Origin: Kroppenstedtia sanguinis
GTDB taxonomy: Bacteria > Bacillota > Bacilli > Thermoactinomycetales > DSM-45169
Assembly: GCF_050433445.1 (NCBI RefSeq)
Contig: NZ_JBNPXF010000003.1
Span: 1-64,000 of the forward strand
Length of the DNA: 64,000 bases
Direction of reading: 5' to 3'
A model generated the notes under the pieces. That model made no database searches. It was not told the origin of the DNA and saw only the letters and a program-made list of their open reading frames with translations. Every line of letters starts with the position of its first letter. Position 1 is the first letter of the stretch. Of the stretch, positions 16,707 through 25,164 are shown one piece after another. A program made the position numbers and the translations under genes.

Positions 16707-17918
16707 ATGATCCAGACCGGGAGTTTCCGCTGGATGAAATCGATCAATCGATCGACGATCCTGAATGTGATTCGTCTTCAAGGTCCGATTTCCCGAGCGG
16801 AAATCGCCAAAGTGACCCGATTGACCCCGCCTACTGTGACCAATATTGTAGGTGAGCTGTTGCAGGACGGGTGGGTGGTGGAGTGTGAATTGGGGGAATC
16901 CACCGGTGGGCGCAAACCCATCCTGCTGAACATGAACCACCAGGCTTTCAACGTGGTCGGGGTATATGCAGGGGTGAAGAGCATTCGGGTGTTGTCGGCG
17001 GACCCCATGGGGAATATCGGGGCTGAACAGTTACTGCCGGTTCCCTCCCGTCCAACTGTAAAAACCTATACGGATCTGTTGACAGATGCGGTGGGCTCTG
17101 TGGTGGACCAGATCCGGGAGCAAGGGATTCCCCTGTTGGGGGTTGGTGTGGGGATGCACGGCTTGGTGGATCCCCGGGAAGGTGTTTCTCGTTTTGCGCC
17201 GAATCTGGCCTTCTCCGATCTTCCCCTCCGGTCCATTTTGCAGGAGAAGTTCGATGTTCCCGTGGAAGTGGAAAATGATGTCCGCGCCCGGGCAGTGGGG
17301 GAGAGCTGGTTTGGACAGGGGCGGGGAGCAGATCCCTTCATCTGTGTTCATGTGGGAACCGGGGTGGGGGCCGGGATGATGTATGGAGGTCGCCTGTTGT
17401 GTGGTTCGACGTTTACCGCAGGTGAGTTGGGGCATACGGTGATCGATCCCGCCGGACCGATGTGTGGATGTGGAAACCGGGGGTGTTTGGAGGCTTTCGT
17501 CTCGGGTCCCGCCACCCTGGAACGAGCTCGAAGGCGGCTGATGGCGGGGGAGCCCTCCTTGCTGCAGACCTGGGGGGGAAGAGCTGGAGAGCAGCTCTCC
17601 GGTCGGGATCTGACTGCGGCGGCCAGGAAAGGGGATCGGTTGGCCATCGAAGAGCTGGCGGAAACCGGTCGCTGGTTGGGGATTGCACTGGCCAATCTGA
17701 TCAATCTTCTGAATCCCCGTAAAATTATTTTGAGCGGTGGAATGATGGCTACCGGCGCCTTTGTCCTGGATCCATTGCGAAGGACAGTGGAGGAAAGGGC
17801 TTTGTCCACTCCCGCCCAAGAAGTCTCGATTGTCGTTTCCGAACTGGGAGATCAAGCCGGGGCGATCGGGGCTTACACTTTGGTTCTGCAAAAACTGTTT
17901 GAACCCCAAGAGGGGTAA
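16707..17918 (+). CDS. ROK-family transcriptional repressor (NagC/XylR type)
   Basis: About 403 residues. An N-terminal winged helix (SINRSTILNVIRLQGPISRA) precedes a ROK sugar-kinase-like domain with the zinc motif CGCGNRGCLEAF and glycine-rich nucleotide loops. The start is uncertain: 16707 (MIQTG) fits the usual TGs..lkxINRSxIL leader of the family, but 16734 has the better-spaced GGGAG site. It lies between galTKE and a sugar ABC importer, so it probably represses one or both in response to the imported sugar. Confidence 0.85.
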   Translation: MIQTGSFRWMKSINRSTILNVIRLQGPISRAEIAKVTRLTPPTVTNIVGELLQDGWVVECELGESTGGRKPILLNMNHQAFNVVGVYAGVKSIRVLSADPMGNIGAEQLLPVPSRPTVKTYTDLLTDAVGSVVDQIREQGIPLLGVGVGMHGLVDPREGVSRFAPNLAFSDLPLRSILQEKFDVPVEVENDVRARAVGESWFGQGRGADPFICVHVGTGVGAGMMYGGRLLCGSTFTAGELGHTVIDPAGPMCGCGNRGCLEAFVSGPATLERARRRLMAGEPSLLQTWGGRAGEQLSGRDLTAAARKGDRLAIEELAETGRWLGIALANLINLLNPRKIILSGGMMATGAFVLDPLRRTVEERALSTPAQEVSIVVSELGDQAGAIGAYTLVLQKLFEPQEG

Positions 17919-17989
17919 AAGGGAAACATCTAGAAACTCCTAGAAACCTTTTTCAAGAAGTGTGTTTCTCAATGGGATGTTTTAGAACC

Positions 17990-18016
17990 GGCGACGGTTT
18001 CGTCGCCAAGAGGAGG
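17990..18016 (+). promoter_or_regulatory. GC hairpin and ribosome site before the sugar-binding protein
   Basis: GGCGACG-GTTT-CGTCGCC is a compact 7-bp hairpin directly before AGGAGG (18010-18016). Upstream, CTAGAAAC occurs twice in tandem and an AGAAAC/GTTTCT pair lies at about 17943-17968, a possible regulator site. The hairpin may stabilise the mRNA 5' end or affect initiation. Confidence 0.4.
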
Positions 18017-18024
18017 AATTCATC

Positions 18025-19308
18025 GTGAGAAAATCATCCCGTGGGATGATCCTGTTGGTTTGCTTAGGCCTGGTTTTTATGACAGCAGCCTGTGGTGGGC
18101 AATCCGATGGGCAAGATGCCAAGGAAAAAAACAAAGAGGTAGAAATTTTCAGCTGGTGGACAGGGGCTGGTGAAGAGGCGGGTCTGAACGCCCTGATCAA
18201 GCTGTTTGAAGAGAAAAACCCCGATATCAAAGTTAATAATGCGGCGGTAGCTGGCGGGGCCGGCACCAATGCCAAGGCGACTTTGGCCACCCGCATGCAG
18301 GGAGATGATCCGCCGGACACCTTCCAAGTTCACGGTGGTTCGGAACTGAACGATAGCTGGGTGGCAGCGGGGAAAATGCAACCGCTGAACGATCTATACA
18401 AGAAGCAAGGCTGGATGGATAAGTTCCCGGAAGAGCTGATCGATATGGTCAGCAAGGATGGAAAGATCTATTCGGTGCCGGTAAATATCCACCGAGGGAA
18501 TGTGCTTTGGTATAACAAAAAAGTCTTCGATGAACACGGGATTGAACCGCCAAAAACCTTTGATGATTTTTTCAAAGCGGCTGATAAGCTGAAAAAGAAA
18601 GGAATCACCCCCCTCGCCCTCGGTGACAAAGAAGCTTGGGGAGCCACTCACTTGCTGGAGACGGTCTTGCTCGGGGAGCTGGGTCCAGAGGGTTACGAAA
18701 AATTGTGGACAGGGAAGCTCTCCTTTGAAGATCCGCAGGTGAAAAAGGCGCTGGAGACCTACAAGAAGATGCTGTCCTATACCAATAAGGATCACGCGGC
18801 CCGAAACTGGCAGGATGCTGCTCAGATGGTAGCCAAAGGGGAAGCGGCGATGCATGTGATGGGCGACTGGGCCAAGGGATATTTCACCACAGATCTCAAA
18901 TTGAAGCCGGGTAAAGATTTCGGCTGGATCGAAACTCCAGGATCTGAAGGTAGTTTCATGGTTATTACAGATACCTTTGGGCTCCCTAAAGGGGTCAAAA
19001 ATCCGAAAGCGACAGAAGCTTGGCTTCAGGTGCTGGCTTCTGCAGAAGGACAGGATGCATTTAATACCTTAAAGGGATCCATTCCGGCTCGGGTAGATAC
19101 CGATGAGAGCAAGTATGACGAATACGGACAAGAGGCGATCAAAGAGTTTAAAGATGCAAAATTGACTCCCAGTTTGGCTCATGGCTCGGCTGCTCCGGAA
19201 GGATTTCTGACGGAAGCGGATCAGGCGGTCAATACCTTTGTTACCCAGAAGAATGTGGATCAGCTGGCAAAAACGTTGCAAAAGAAACTAGAAAAAGTCA
19301 TTGAGTAG
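18025..19308 (+). CDS. Sugar ABC transporter substrate-binding lipoprotein
   Basis: A 427-residue family-1 solute-binding protein. Its signal peptide has the lipobox MTAAC (Cys23 lipidated), followed by a short acidic linker and the two-lobe binding fold beginning EIFSWWTGAGEEAG. The sequence resembles glucose/mannose- or galactose-type binders more than maltose binders. GTG start with AGGAGG. A stem-loop after the gene separates it from the two permeases, a common way to keep the binding protein in excess. Confidence 0.85.
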   Translation: MRKSSRGMILLVCLGLVFMTAACGGQSDGQDAKEKNKEVEIFSWWTGAGEEAGLNALIKLFEEKNPDIKVNNAAVAGGAGTNAKATLATRMQGDDPPDTFQVHGGSELNDSWVAAGKMQPLNDLYKKQGWMDKFPEELIDMVSKDGKIYSVPVNIHRGNVLWYNKKVFDEHGIEPPKTFDDFFKAADKLKKKGITPLALGDKEAWGATHLLETVLLGELGPEGYEKLWTGKLSFEDPQVKKALETYKKMLSYTNKDHAARNWQDAAQMVAKGEAAMHVMGDWAKGYFTTDLKLKPGKDFGWIETPGSEGSFMVITDTFGLPKGVKNPKATEAWLQVLASAEGQDAFNTLKGSIPARVDTDESKYDEYGQEAIKEFKDAKLTPSLAHGSAAPEGFLTEADQAVNTFVTQKNVDQLAKTLQKKLEKVIE

Positions 19309-19320
19309 TTTTTCAGTCCC

Positions 19321-19346
19321 AGGCGGCGGTACGCCGCCTTTCTTTT
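19321..19346 (+). terminator. Partial terminator between binding protein and permeases
   Basis: AGGCGGCG-GTA-CGCCGCCT followed by TTCTTTT. It leads straight into the permease ribosome site, so it probably attenuates rather than ends the operon. Confidence 0.7.
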
Positions 19347-19363
19347 AAAGGAGGGATCGATGA

Positions 19364-20341
19364 GTGGAGCCGCTCCGACCCGAGCAAAAAACAGAGGATC
19401 GTCCGGCCCCTTCCGTCCGGACACGAACAAGGATCAGTGATAAATGGATAGGTTTCTTTTTGCTTCTTCCATCCCTCTTGGCGATCGCTGTGTTCGTTTA
19501 TGGGTTTATCGGATGGACGGGTTATGTTTCTTTTTCCGATTGGAATTCTCTGCTTCCCAGTATGAACTGGGTGGGCCTAGATAACTATCTGTCACTGTTC
19601 CAGGATTTTCGCTTTCAATCTGATCTGAGAAACACCTTGGTATTCACCCTCTTCTTCATCTCAGCCTGTTTGGTGACAGGGTTGGGCCTTGCGGTCCTGC
19701 TGGATCGAAAACTGAAGGGGGAAAATCTCTTTCGCAACATCTTTATTTTCCCGATGGCCCTTTCCTTCATTGTGACAGGGGTGGTGTGGCAATGGATCTT
19801 CAACCCCTCTACTGGGGTGAACCTGTTTTTGAACAAGCTGGGCTTTGACGAGCCTCCTGTCTGGTATGTGGACACTCGGATCATTCCTGGAGTGGAATGG
19901 GGAGAGATCCAGTTCGGAATCCCCCTGGCTCTGATTGCGGTGGTGATTGCCGCAGTCTGGCAAATGTCCGGGTTTACGATGGCAATGTATCTCTCCGGTT
20001 TACGGGCGATTCCCGATGAGGTTCGGGAAGCGGCCCGGGTGGATGGTGCCGGAGAATGGCAAGTGTTCAAAAAAGTGATCCTCCCACTTCTACGGCCAAT
20101 TACTCTCAGTGTGTTAATCATTCAGGGTCATATTTCTCTGAAAATCTTTGACCTGGTGATGGCGATGACCGGTCCGGGAGCCAACTATGTGACAGATGTT
20201 CCCGGTGTCTTCATGTTTGAGACCACCTTCAAGGGGAACCACTATGCCCAAGGGGCGGCGATTGCGATCTTGATGTTGGTCATGGTGTCCTTCCTGATCA
20301 TCCCGTATCTGGTCTCCTCTATGAGAAAGGAGGCAGACTGA
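19364..20341 (+). CDS. Sugar ABC transporter permease (MalF/UgpA type)
   Basis: A 325-residue inner-membrane protein with six hydrophobic segments and the EAA loop EAARVDGAGEWQVFKKVILP that contacts the ATPase. The N-terminal 25 residues are polar. The start is unusual: AAAGGAGGG serves both an ATG at 19360 (frame closing after 26 codons) and the GTG at 19364 that opens the permease frame. I take the GTG. A later in-frame ATG (MDRFLF.. region) is not in this frame. The next permease overlaps the stop. Confidence 0.88.
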   Translation: MEPLRPEQKTEDRPAPSVRTRTRISDKWIGFFLLLPSLLAIAVFVYGFIGWTGYVSFSDWNSLLPSMNWVGLDNYLSLFQDFRFQSDLRNTLVFTLFFISACLVTGLGLAVLLDRKLKGENLFRNIFIFPMALSFIVTGVVWQWIFNPSTGVNLFLNKLGFDEPPVWYVDTRIIPGVEWGEIQFGIPLALIAVVIAAVWQMSGFTMAMYLSGLRAIPDEVREAARVDGAGEWQVFKKVILPLLRPITLSVLIIQGHISLKIFDLVMAMTGPGANYVTDVPGVFMFETTFKGNHYAQGAAIAILMLVMVSFLIIPYLVSSMRKEAD

Positions 20342-21159
20342 TGAAAATCAAACCGGGCCGAATCATCACCTACCTGTTGCTCATCTTGGCAGCCCTTTTC
20401 TTTTTGACTCCGGTGTATGTGATGGTGATGACCAGTTTCAAGGGAGCGGAAGAGGCGACTCTGGATCGGATGTGGGAGCTGCCCTCCACTCTGAATCTGG
20501 AAAGTTATGCTACCGCTTGGGAGAAGCTGTCCCCCCATCTGCTGAACAGTCTTTACTTGGCAATTCCTGCCACGATATTGTCTGCCCTGTTGGGTTCCAT
20601 CAATGGGTATGTCTTGTCCAAGTGGCGGTTTAAAGGGGCGGATCTACTGTTCACCCTGATCTTGTTCGGTATGTTCATCCCCTACCAGAGTATCTTGATC
20701 CCGATGATCCGTTTTCTGCAAGAGATTCAGCTCTATAATTCGATTCCGGGATTGATCTTCGTCCATGTGATCTATGGAATTCCGATCACCACCCTGATCT
20801 TCCGCAATTTTTATGCGGGGATTCCCAATGAGATCCTGGAAGCGGCCCAAATCGATGGAAACGGAATTTTGGGCATCTATCGGCGAATTATCCTGCCCTT
20901 GTCGATTTCCGGTTTTGTGGTGGTGGGGATCTGGCAATTCACCCAAGTGTGGAATGAGTTTCTGTTTGCCGTCACCCTGACCAGTGCTTCCCAGCATCCG
21001 GTGATGGTAGCCTTGCAAAATCTCTCCGGTAGCCAGATCGTCCAGTGGAACATCCAGATGGCGGGAGCGCTCTTAGCGGCATTACCTACTCTGCTCATCT
21101 ATGTATTGCTGGGTCGCTACTTTATTCGGGGATTGCTGGCAGGTTCCTTGAAGGGATGA
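20341..21159 (+). CDS. Sugar ABC transporter permease (MalG/UgpE type)
   Basis: A 272-residue partner permease with six membrane segments and the EAA loop EAAQIDGNGILGIYRRIILP. The start overlaps the previous stop (TGATG). No ATP-binding gene follows, so the importer probably shares a MsmX-like ATPase coded elsewhere. The last 288 bases of the gene recur at 24543-24830 with only silent differences, framing the SDP-like island. Confidence 0.9.
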   Translation: MKIKPGRIITYLLLILAALFFLTPVYVMVMTSFKGAEEATLDRMWELPSTLNLESYATAWEKLSPHLLNSLYLAIPATILSALLGSINGYVLSKWRFKGADLLFTLILFGMFIPYQSILIPMIRFLQEIQLYNSIPGLIFVHVIYGIPITTLIFRNFYAGIPNEILEAAQIDGNGILGIYRRIILPLSISGFVVVGIWQFTQVWNEFLFAVTLTSASQHPVMVALQNLSGSQIVQWNIQMAGALLAALPTLLIYVLLGRYFIRGLLAGSLKG

Positions 21160-21245
21160 ATGTGGGGATGGAATTCAGGGGGCTTGTTTAGGCTACTTTC
21201 TCCGTATGAAAACGCAGTCAGACAATCGAGACAAGGAAAGATCGG

Positions 21246-21300
21246 CCTCACCATCCACAAGCGCTTACAAAGGCTTGTGGATGGTGAGGTTAACTCTTTT
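21246..21300 (+). terminator. 17-bp terminator after the sugar importer operon
   Basis: CCTCACCATCCACAAGC (21246-21262) pairs perfectly with 21273-21289 around GCTTACAAAG, then TTAACTCTTTT. Its loop side (GCGC.TA.AAAGGCTTGTGGA) resembles the terminator at 24852-24913, as expected if both descend from the native terminator of the permease gene. Confidence 0.8.
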
Positions 21301-21345
21301 ACTTCTTCCAATCTTCGGGTATTGGATCTAATATAACGAAATGGG

Positions 21346-21376
21346 TTGACAAGTAACAAGGTTATTCTGTTATAAT
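21346..21376 (+). promoter_or_regulatory. Promoter of the SDP-like operon
   Basis: Perfect TTGACA (21346-21351) and TATAAT (21371-21376) boxes with a long 19-base spacer. A leader of about 285 bases without a recognised gene separates it from sdpA. Confidence 0.6.
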
Positions 21377-21665
21377 TTGTATTAGTGGTTATATTTTGCT
21401 TTGGATATATTATATTCAATTAATTGTTTTGTTTTCTATCAAAATCTACTCCGATTCGTGATGTAAGGCTTCATTACAGTGTTATGACTTAAAAGATTTT
21501 GAACATTTTAGGTTTAGTCCCACCTTTTTGCTTTTTCTTATTAAAAAGAAAAAGGTGATAGTAAGCATAGATATAATAGCTGACGGGATCAAAATAAACA
21601 CAATGATATTAGGAGTGAAAAGAAGACCAAAGTTGCCAGATATGGTAATGGAAGGGTGAAAGTCT

Positions 21666-22223
21666 ATGGGATATAAAACAAAATCGTGGAGATTCAAATA
21701 TTTGATTGTTTTTTTCCTTACCGCCCTATCATTCGGATACTTTTTCATTGTTTCAATACATAGCACAATGCCTACTAATGTCATTTCACCTTTACCTCTG
21801 GAAGAGAGTCTAAATGTGAAAAGATCTTTTCCTCAGGGATGGGGATTTTACAGCAAGAATCCAAAAGAGCCAGCATTTTCGGTTATAAATATAGAAAAAG
21901 GAGAGGTAGGTCCCAAATGGCCGAATAACCGGTCTGTGAACTTATTTGGATTAAAAAGATATGGTAGGAGTCAAGGGATTGAGGCTGGAGCTATTAACCA
22001 AAATATTCTCGAATCTTCTTGGCGGAAATGTGAGAAAGAAATGATTATTTGCATGAAAGAATCAGAGGTGGTTCAAGAAATAGAAAATCCATTGTCATCT
22101 CCCACACTTTGTGGTGATATTGGGTTTGGATATCAAGAACAAGTACCATGGGCATGGAGTAAGAGTAAGATTCTAATGCCATCAAAAATTGCGAGGGTAA
22201 GAGTCCTATGCTCGAATCGATAG
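21666..22223 (+). CDS. sdpA: SdpA-like protein of an SDP-type toxin system
   Basis: A 185-residue protein with one N-terminal membrane segment (YLIVFFLTALSFGYFFIVSI), then a soluble domain with FPQGWGFYSKNPKEP, a block I recognise from SdpA-family proteins. In B. subtilis, SdpA is needed with SdpB to make active SDP toxin from SdpC. GGAAGGG lies before the ATG. It overlaps sdpB by 16 bases. Codon use is AT-rich, unlike the gal and glp genes on either side. Confidence 0.8.
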   Translation: MGYKTKSWRFKYLIVFFLTALSFGYFFIVSIHSTMPTNVISPLPLEESLNVKRSFPQGWGFYSKNPKEPAFSVINIEKGEVGPKWPNNRSVNLFGLKRYGRSQGIEAGAINQNILESSWRKCEKEMIICMKESEVVQEIENPLSSPTLCGDIGFGYQEQVPWAWSKSKILMPSKIARVRVLCSNR

Positions 22224-23143
22224 ACAAAAAAATTTTGAATTGGGCAGTGAATAATAATCCATGGACAAACGTATATGCTTTAGCTAGATCCCTTATGGCA
22301 TTGTCTACAGCGTTAACTTTGGCGATCAACGATGCCCAGACATTTTTCCGACCAGCTAGCGGAATAGAAGAGTATCCAATATGTAGCGAAAGCATAAGTG
22401 TTTTCTGTATGATTTCGAATGATTATGCCTACTTAGATCTCCTTCGCTGGTTTTCGGTCGTTATTCTATTTGTTGTTGCTTCAGGGTGGAGACCCAGGAT
22501 TACGGGTGTGATTCATTGGTGGATTGCTTATAGTTTGAATGTATCTGCGATTACTTTAGATGGTGGCGAACAAGTTTCGGCTGTGCTTACTTTTTTGCTG
22601 ATTCCTGTCACTTTGACCGATTCGAGAAAGTGGCACTGGGAAAAGCAAAGGCCTAATAAGTTATCCAATAAAGAAGTCCATTCACGTATTATTGCACTTG
22701 TTTCGCTTATGGCTATAAGGTTACAAGTAGCTATTCTCTATTTTGACTCAACAGTTGAAAAATTAAGGGAAAGGACATGGATTGAAGGTACAGCGGTCTA
22801 TTATTTCATGCAGGATCCGATGCTAGGGCTTCCGTCTATGTTACACAAATTGAGTGATCCAATACTAACTTCGCCTTTGGTTGTAATCCCTACCTGGGGG
22901 ACACTCATTTTACAGGCCGCTTTGTTTGGTGCGCTTTTTTCCCCTAAGAAATATCGGAAATACTTTTTTTTCGGTGCTCTCATGTTTCATGAGGTAATAG
23001 CGATCATGCTGGGATTGATTAGTTTTTCCATTATTATGATCGGTGCCTTAATCTTATACCTGTGGCCGCACGAAAAGGAGTTTGCGTTTATCAACAGGAT
23101 TCTGCTGTACGAAAAAGTAAAGCAGGAGCCTAAAGCTAATTAA
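22208..23143 (+). CDS. sdpB: SdpB-like HTTM-domain membrane protein
   Basis: A 311-residue polytopic protein with about seven hydrophobic segments and the early block NNPWTNVYALARSLMAL typical of SdpB. It belongs to the HTTM (vitamin K-dependent carboxylase-like) group. In B. subtilis, SdpAB act on the secreted SdpC precursor to yield the mature peptide. It starts inside the end of sdpA. A gap of 178 bases follows before the toxin gene. Confidence 0.82.
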   Translation: MLESIDKKILNWAVNNNPWTNVYALARSLMALSTALTLAINDAQTFFRPASGIEEYPICSESISVFCMISNDYAYLDLLRWFSVVILFVVASGWRPRITGVIHWWIAYSLNVSAITLDGGEQVSAVLTFLLIPVTLTDSRKWHWEKQRPNKLSNKEVHSRIIALVSLMAIRLQVAILYFDSTVEKLRERTWIEGTAVYYFMQDPMLGLPSMLHKLSDPILTSPLVVIPTWGTLILQAALFGALFSPKKYRKYFFFGALMFHEVIAIMLGLISFSIIMIGALILYLWPHEKEFAFINRILLYEKVKQEPKAN

Positions 23144-23321
23144 TCAAAGAGTCGTAGAAGCATGACCATATGTTATCAAGGGGGTGATATTCAAGGGGGA
23201 GGGCAGGCCAGTTTTTTCCGCTCCAACACATAGAGCTAATTGACTTGCCTCCTAAATATTTAAAACAGGTCACCAGAAGGAAATCCATTTCTCTGAAAAG
23301 AGTAAAAAGGGAGGATAAACT

Positions 23322-23950
23322 GTGAAAAAAAGCTGGTTGCTTGTCTGCTCGTATTCACATTAGCGGTGATGGGAATGGGTTTGAGTGGCCATACAATTGC
23401 TTCGCCATCGGTGGAGAAAAAGTATGATGGTGAAACAATTTTCCGTGGTATTGTATTCGGACAAGGGCCGGTTGCTAGACTGTTTCCGGAAATCTGGCCT
23501 GAAAAGTTGTTGGAAAAGGTACGAAAAGACGATAAAGTCAAAACAGTCGCCAATGATATTATGAATAAAATGAAAAATAAGGAACCAAAATATTTCTTTG
23601 AGTTTGAAAGAGCGGTATACAGTGGGGATCATTTAAAAGTGGATACTGCTTTAAAAGAAGGCGGAAAGCTACTAACCAAGGTAATTGAGGAAGAAGAAAT
23701 GAAAAAACCTGTGACAATTGAAGGAGCAGGAACAGGTCAGTGCGTGACGCAAGTTGCATATCTCGTTGTTGCGATCTCCGCTGCAGGTGCGTATAGCCAC
23801 GCAGTTGTAGCAACGGCTGCTGGAGCTGTCACGGTTTACGCAGCTGTTGTTGCTAAGACTACTTTTTGGACTTCGGCAAAGTCTGAGGAGGATGTAGCCC
23901 TGAAACAAGAAATGCTTATCAATAATATTGTCAATAGATTGGCCCAGTAA
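23322..23950 (+). pseudogene. sdpC: SdpC-like toxin precursor, frameshifted at an A7 tract
   Basis: AAGGGAGG precedes GTG at 23322, but after seven A residues (23325-23331) this frame stops at 23361-23363. The neighbouring frame codes the full toxin precursor: a signal peptide (KLVACLLVFTLAVMGMG), then FRGIVFGQGPVARL, matching FRGLLFGQGEVGKL of B. subtilis SdpC, and a hydrophobic mature region after QCVTQVAYLVVAIS. One extra A would join GTG to the signal peptide and give 209 residues (B. subtilis SdpC has about 203). Only one of the two cysteines of the SDP peptide is present. This could be phase variation, slippage, decay or a sequencing error. Confidence 0.75.
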
Positions 23951-23962
23951 TTTTCGGATAAC

Positions 23963-24006
23963 TAATTCTCTTCAAACCACGGGCTTTTGTGGTTTGAAGA
24001 GAATTA
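23963..24006 (+). terminator. 18-bp hairpin between toxin and immunity genes
   Basis: 23963-23980 pairs perfectly with 23989-24006 around GGGCTTTT. No T-run follows, so it may limit or process read-through from the toxin to the immunity gene. Confidence 0.6.
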
Positions 24007-24025
24007 ATCAAGAAAGGGGATTTCC

Positions 24026-24523
24026 GTGGTTGAGGCTCCTAAGATCTACATCAAAAAAACGAAATTGGAATGGTTTCACGATATCCTTTGTATATGTTTA
24101 TTCGTTGGTATTCTATTCTATTTAGCCTATATGTGGCCGACTTTACCAGATCGTATTCCGATTCATTATGATTTACAAGAGCATGCCGATCGTTGGGGAA
24201 GTAAATGGTTTACATTACTATTGATTTTAATCAATGTTCTAATTTATATTGGATTCACTTTCATCAGAAGGTATCCTCACAAGTTTAATTACCCTAGTCG
24301 TTTAACAAAAGAGAATGCAGAAAATTTTTATCGAAACGCAAACCTAACTATTAGTTGGGTGAAATTAGAAACTGCTATTTACTTCTCGGTATTAGGAAAA
24401 AACTTTATTGATTCGGCGGCGAACAAGTCTGATTTTATCAATGCATACGGATTTTTGGTTTGGATTTGTACTCTTGTTATAACGGTTGTGTACTTTCTTA
24501 TACAACAGAATAGCATTAAATAA
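24026..24523 (+). CDS. Short SdpI-like (DUF1648) immunity protein candidate
   Basis: A 165-residue membrane protein with about four hydrophobic segments and LPDRIPIHYDLQEHADRWGSK, the DUF1648 signature. B. subtilis SdpI (about 207 residues) has DUF1648 followed by the SdpI domain; this protein seems to lack most of that second part. GTG start with AAAGGGG. Its place right after the toxin gene suggests it protects the producer, which is an inference. No SdpR-like repressor is present. Confidence 0.7.
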   Translation: MVEAPKIYIKKTKLEWFHDILCICLFVGILFYLAYMWPTLPDRIPIHYDLQEHADRWGSKWFTLLLILINVLIYIGFTFIRRYPHKFNYPSRLTKENAENFYRNANLTISWVKLETAIYFSVLGKNFIDSAANKSDFINAYGFLVWICTLVITVVYFLIQQNSIK

Positions 24524-24542
24524 TACGGAATTTTGAGTTTTT

Positions 24543-24830
24543 GGCATCTATCGGCGGATTATCTTGCCCTTGTCGATTTCCGGTTTTGTGGTGGTGGGGA
24601 TCTGGCAATTCACCCAAGTGTGGAATGAGTTTCTGTTTGCCGTCACCCTGACCAGTGCTTCCCAGCATCCGGTGATGGTAGCCTTGCAAAACCTCTCCGG
24701 TAGCCAGATTGTCCAGTGGAACATCCAGATGGCGGGAGCGCTCTTAGCGGCATTACCTACTCTGCTCATCTATGTATTGCTGGGTCGCTACTTTATTCGA
24801 GGATTGCTGGCAGGTTCCTTGAAAGGATAA
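24543..24830 (+). pseudogene. Duplicated 3' end of the MalG-type permease gene
   Basis: 288 bases matching 20872-21159 with seven differences, all silent (including TGA to TAA). The first base before the match differs between copies. The fragment lacks a start and a ribosome site. The silent-only pattern implies it came from, or was, a functional allele, so this may be the host gene's original end displaced by the incoming SDP-like island. Confidence 0.9.
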
Positions 24831-24851
24831 TCCATAATGGGGTAAATGAGG

Positions 24852-24913
24852 TCGTACCACACCCACAAACCAGGCGCGTATAAAGGCTTGTGGAGGGATG
24901 TGGTACGATTTTT
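24852..24913 (+). terminator. Terminator after the duplicated permease end
   Basis: TCGTACCACA (24852-24861) pairs with TGTGGTACGA (24899-24908), enclosing an inner CCACAA/TTGTGG pair, then TTTTTT. The inner sequence is related to the terminator at 21246-21300. Confidence 0.8.
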
Positions 24914-24981
24914 TCTAAGACATTTGAAGAGCTATTACGGTAGTTAGCCCCTTGAAAAGATCATCATATTTCTTGCAGGGG

Positions 24982-25010
24982 TTGCTCCTGGGGCTTCATC
25001 CCTTTATAAT
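24982..25010 (+). promoter_or_regulatory. Sigma-A-type promoter of glpF
   Basis: TTGCTC (24982-24987) and TATAAT (25005-25010) with a 17-base spacer, directly before the glpF leader. Confidence 0.75.
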
Positions 25011-25032
25011 AGGATTGAAAACGCTGTCACGC

Positions 25033-25115
25033 GACCGGAGACATTGGAGAGGTCGTACCACGCCAATCTACGAGCCGTAGTAAGGCTTGTCAAAGGGTGA
25101 GGTGCGACCTTTTTT
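25033..25115 (+). promoter_or_regulatory. glpF leader terminator, candidate GlpP target
   Basis: GACCGGAGAC-ATT-GGAGAG (25033-25051) is followed by a terminator stem (GGTCGTACC / GGTGCGACC) and TTTTTT. The same GACCGGAGAC..GGAGAG block stands before the glpP leader terminator. GlpP is known in B. subtilis as a glycerol-3-phosphate-dependent antiterminator of glp leaders. Assigning this block as its target is my inference. Confidence 0.65.
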
Positions 25116-25164
25116 GATTCTTCAGATCTCTCTGGCGATAAAGAATGAAAAAGGAGGAAATGCC

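Noticed and set aside
16604..16855. 83-codon frame overlapping the start of the ROK gene
   Set aside because: Its composition is that of a shadow frame, and the ROK helix-turn-helix region explains the sequence.
21482..21784. Minus-strand frame of 100 codons with a hydrophobic stretch upstream of sdpA
   Set aside because: It overlaps the sdpA start, has no convincing ribosome site, and AT-rich DNA easily gives hydrophobic frames.
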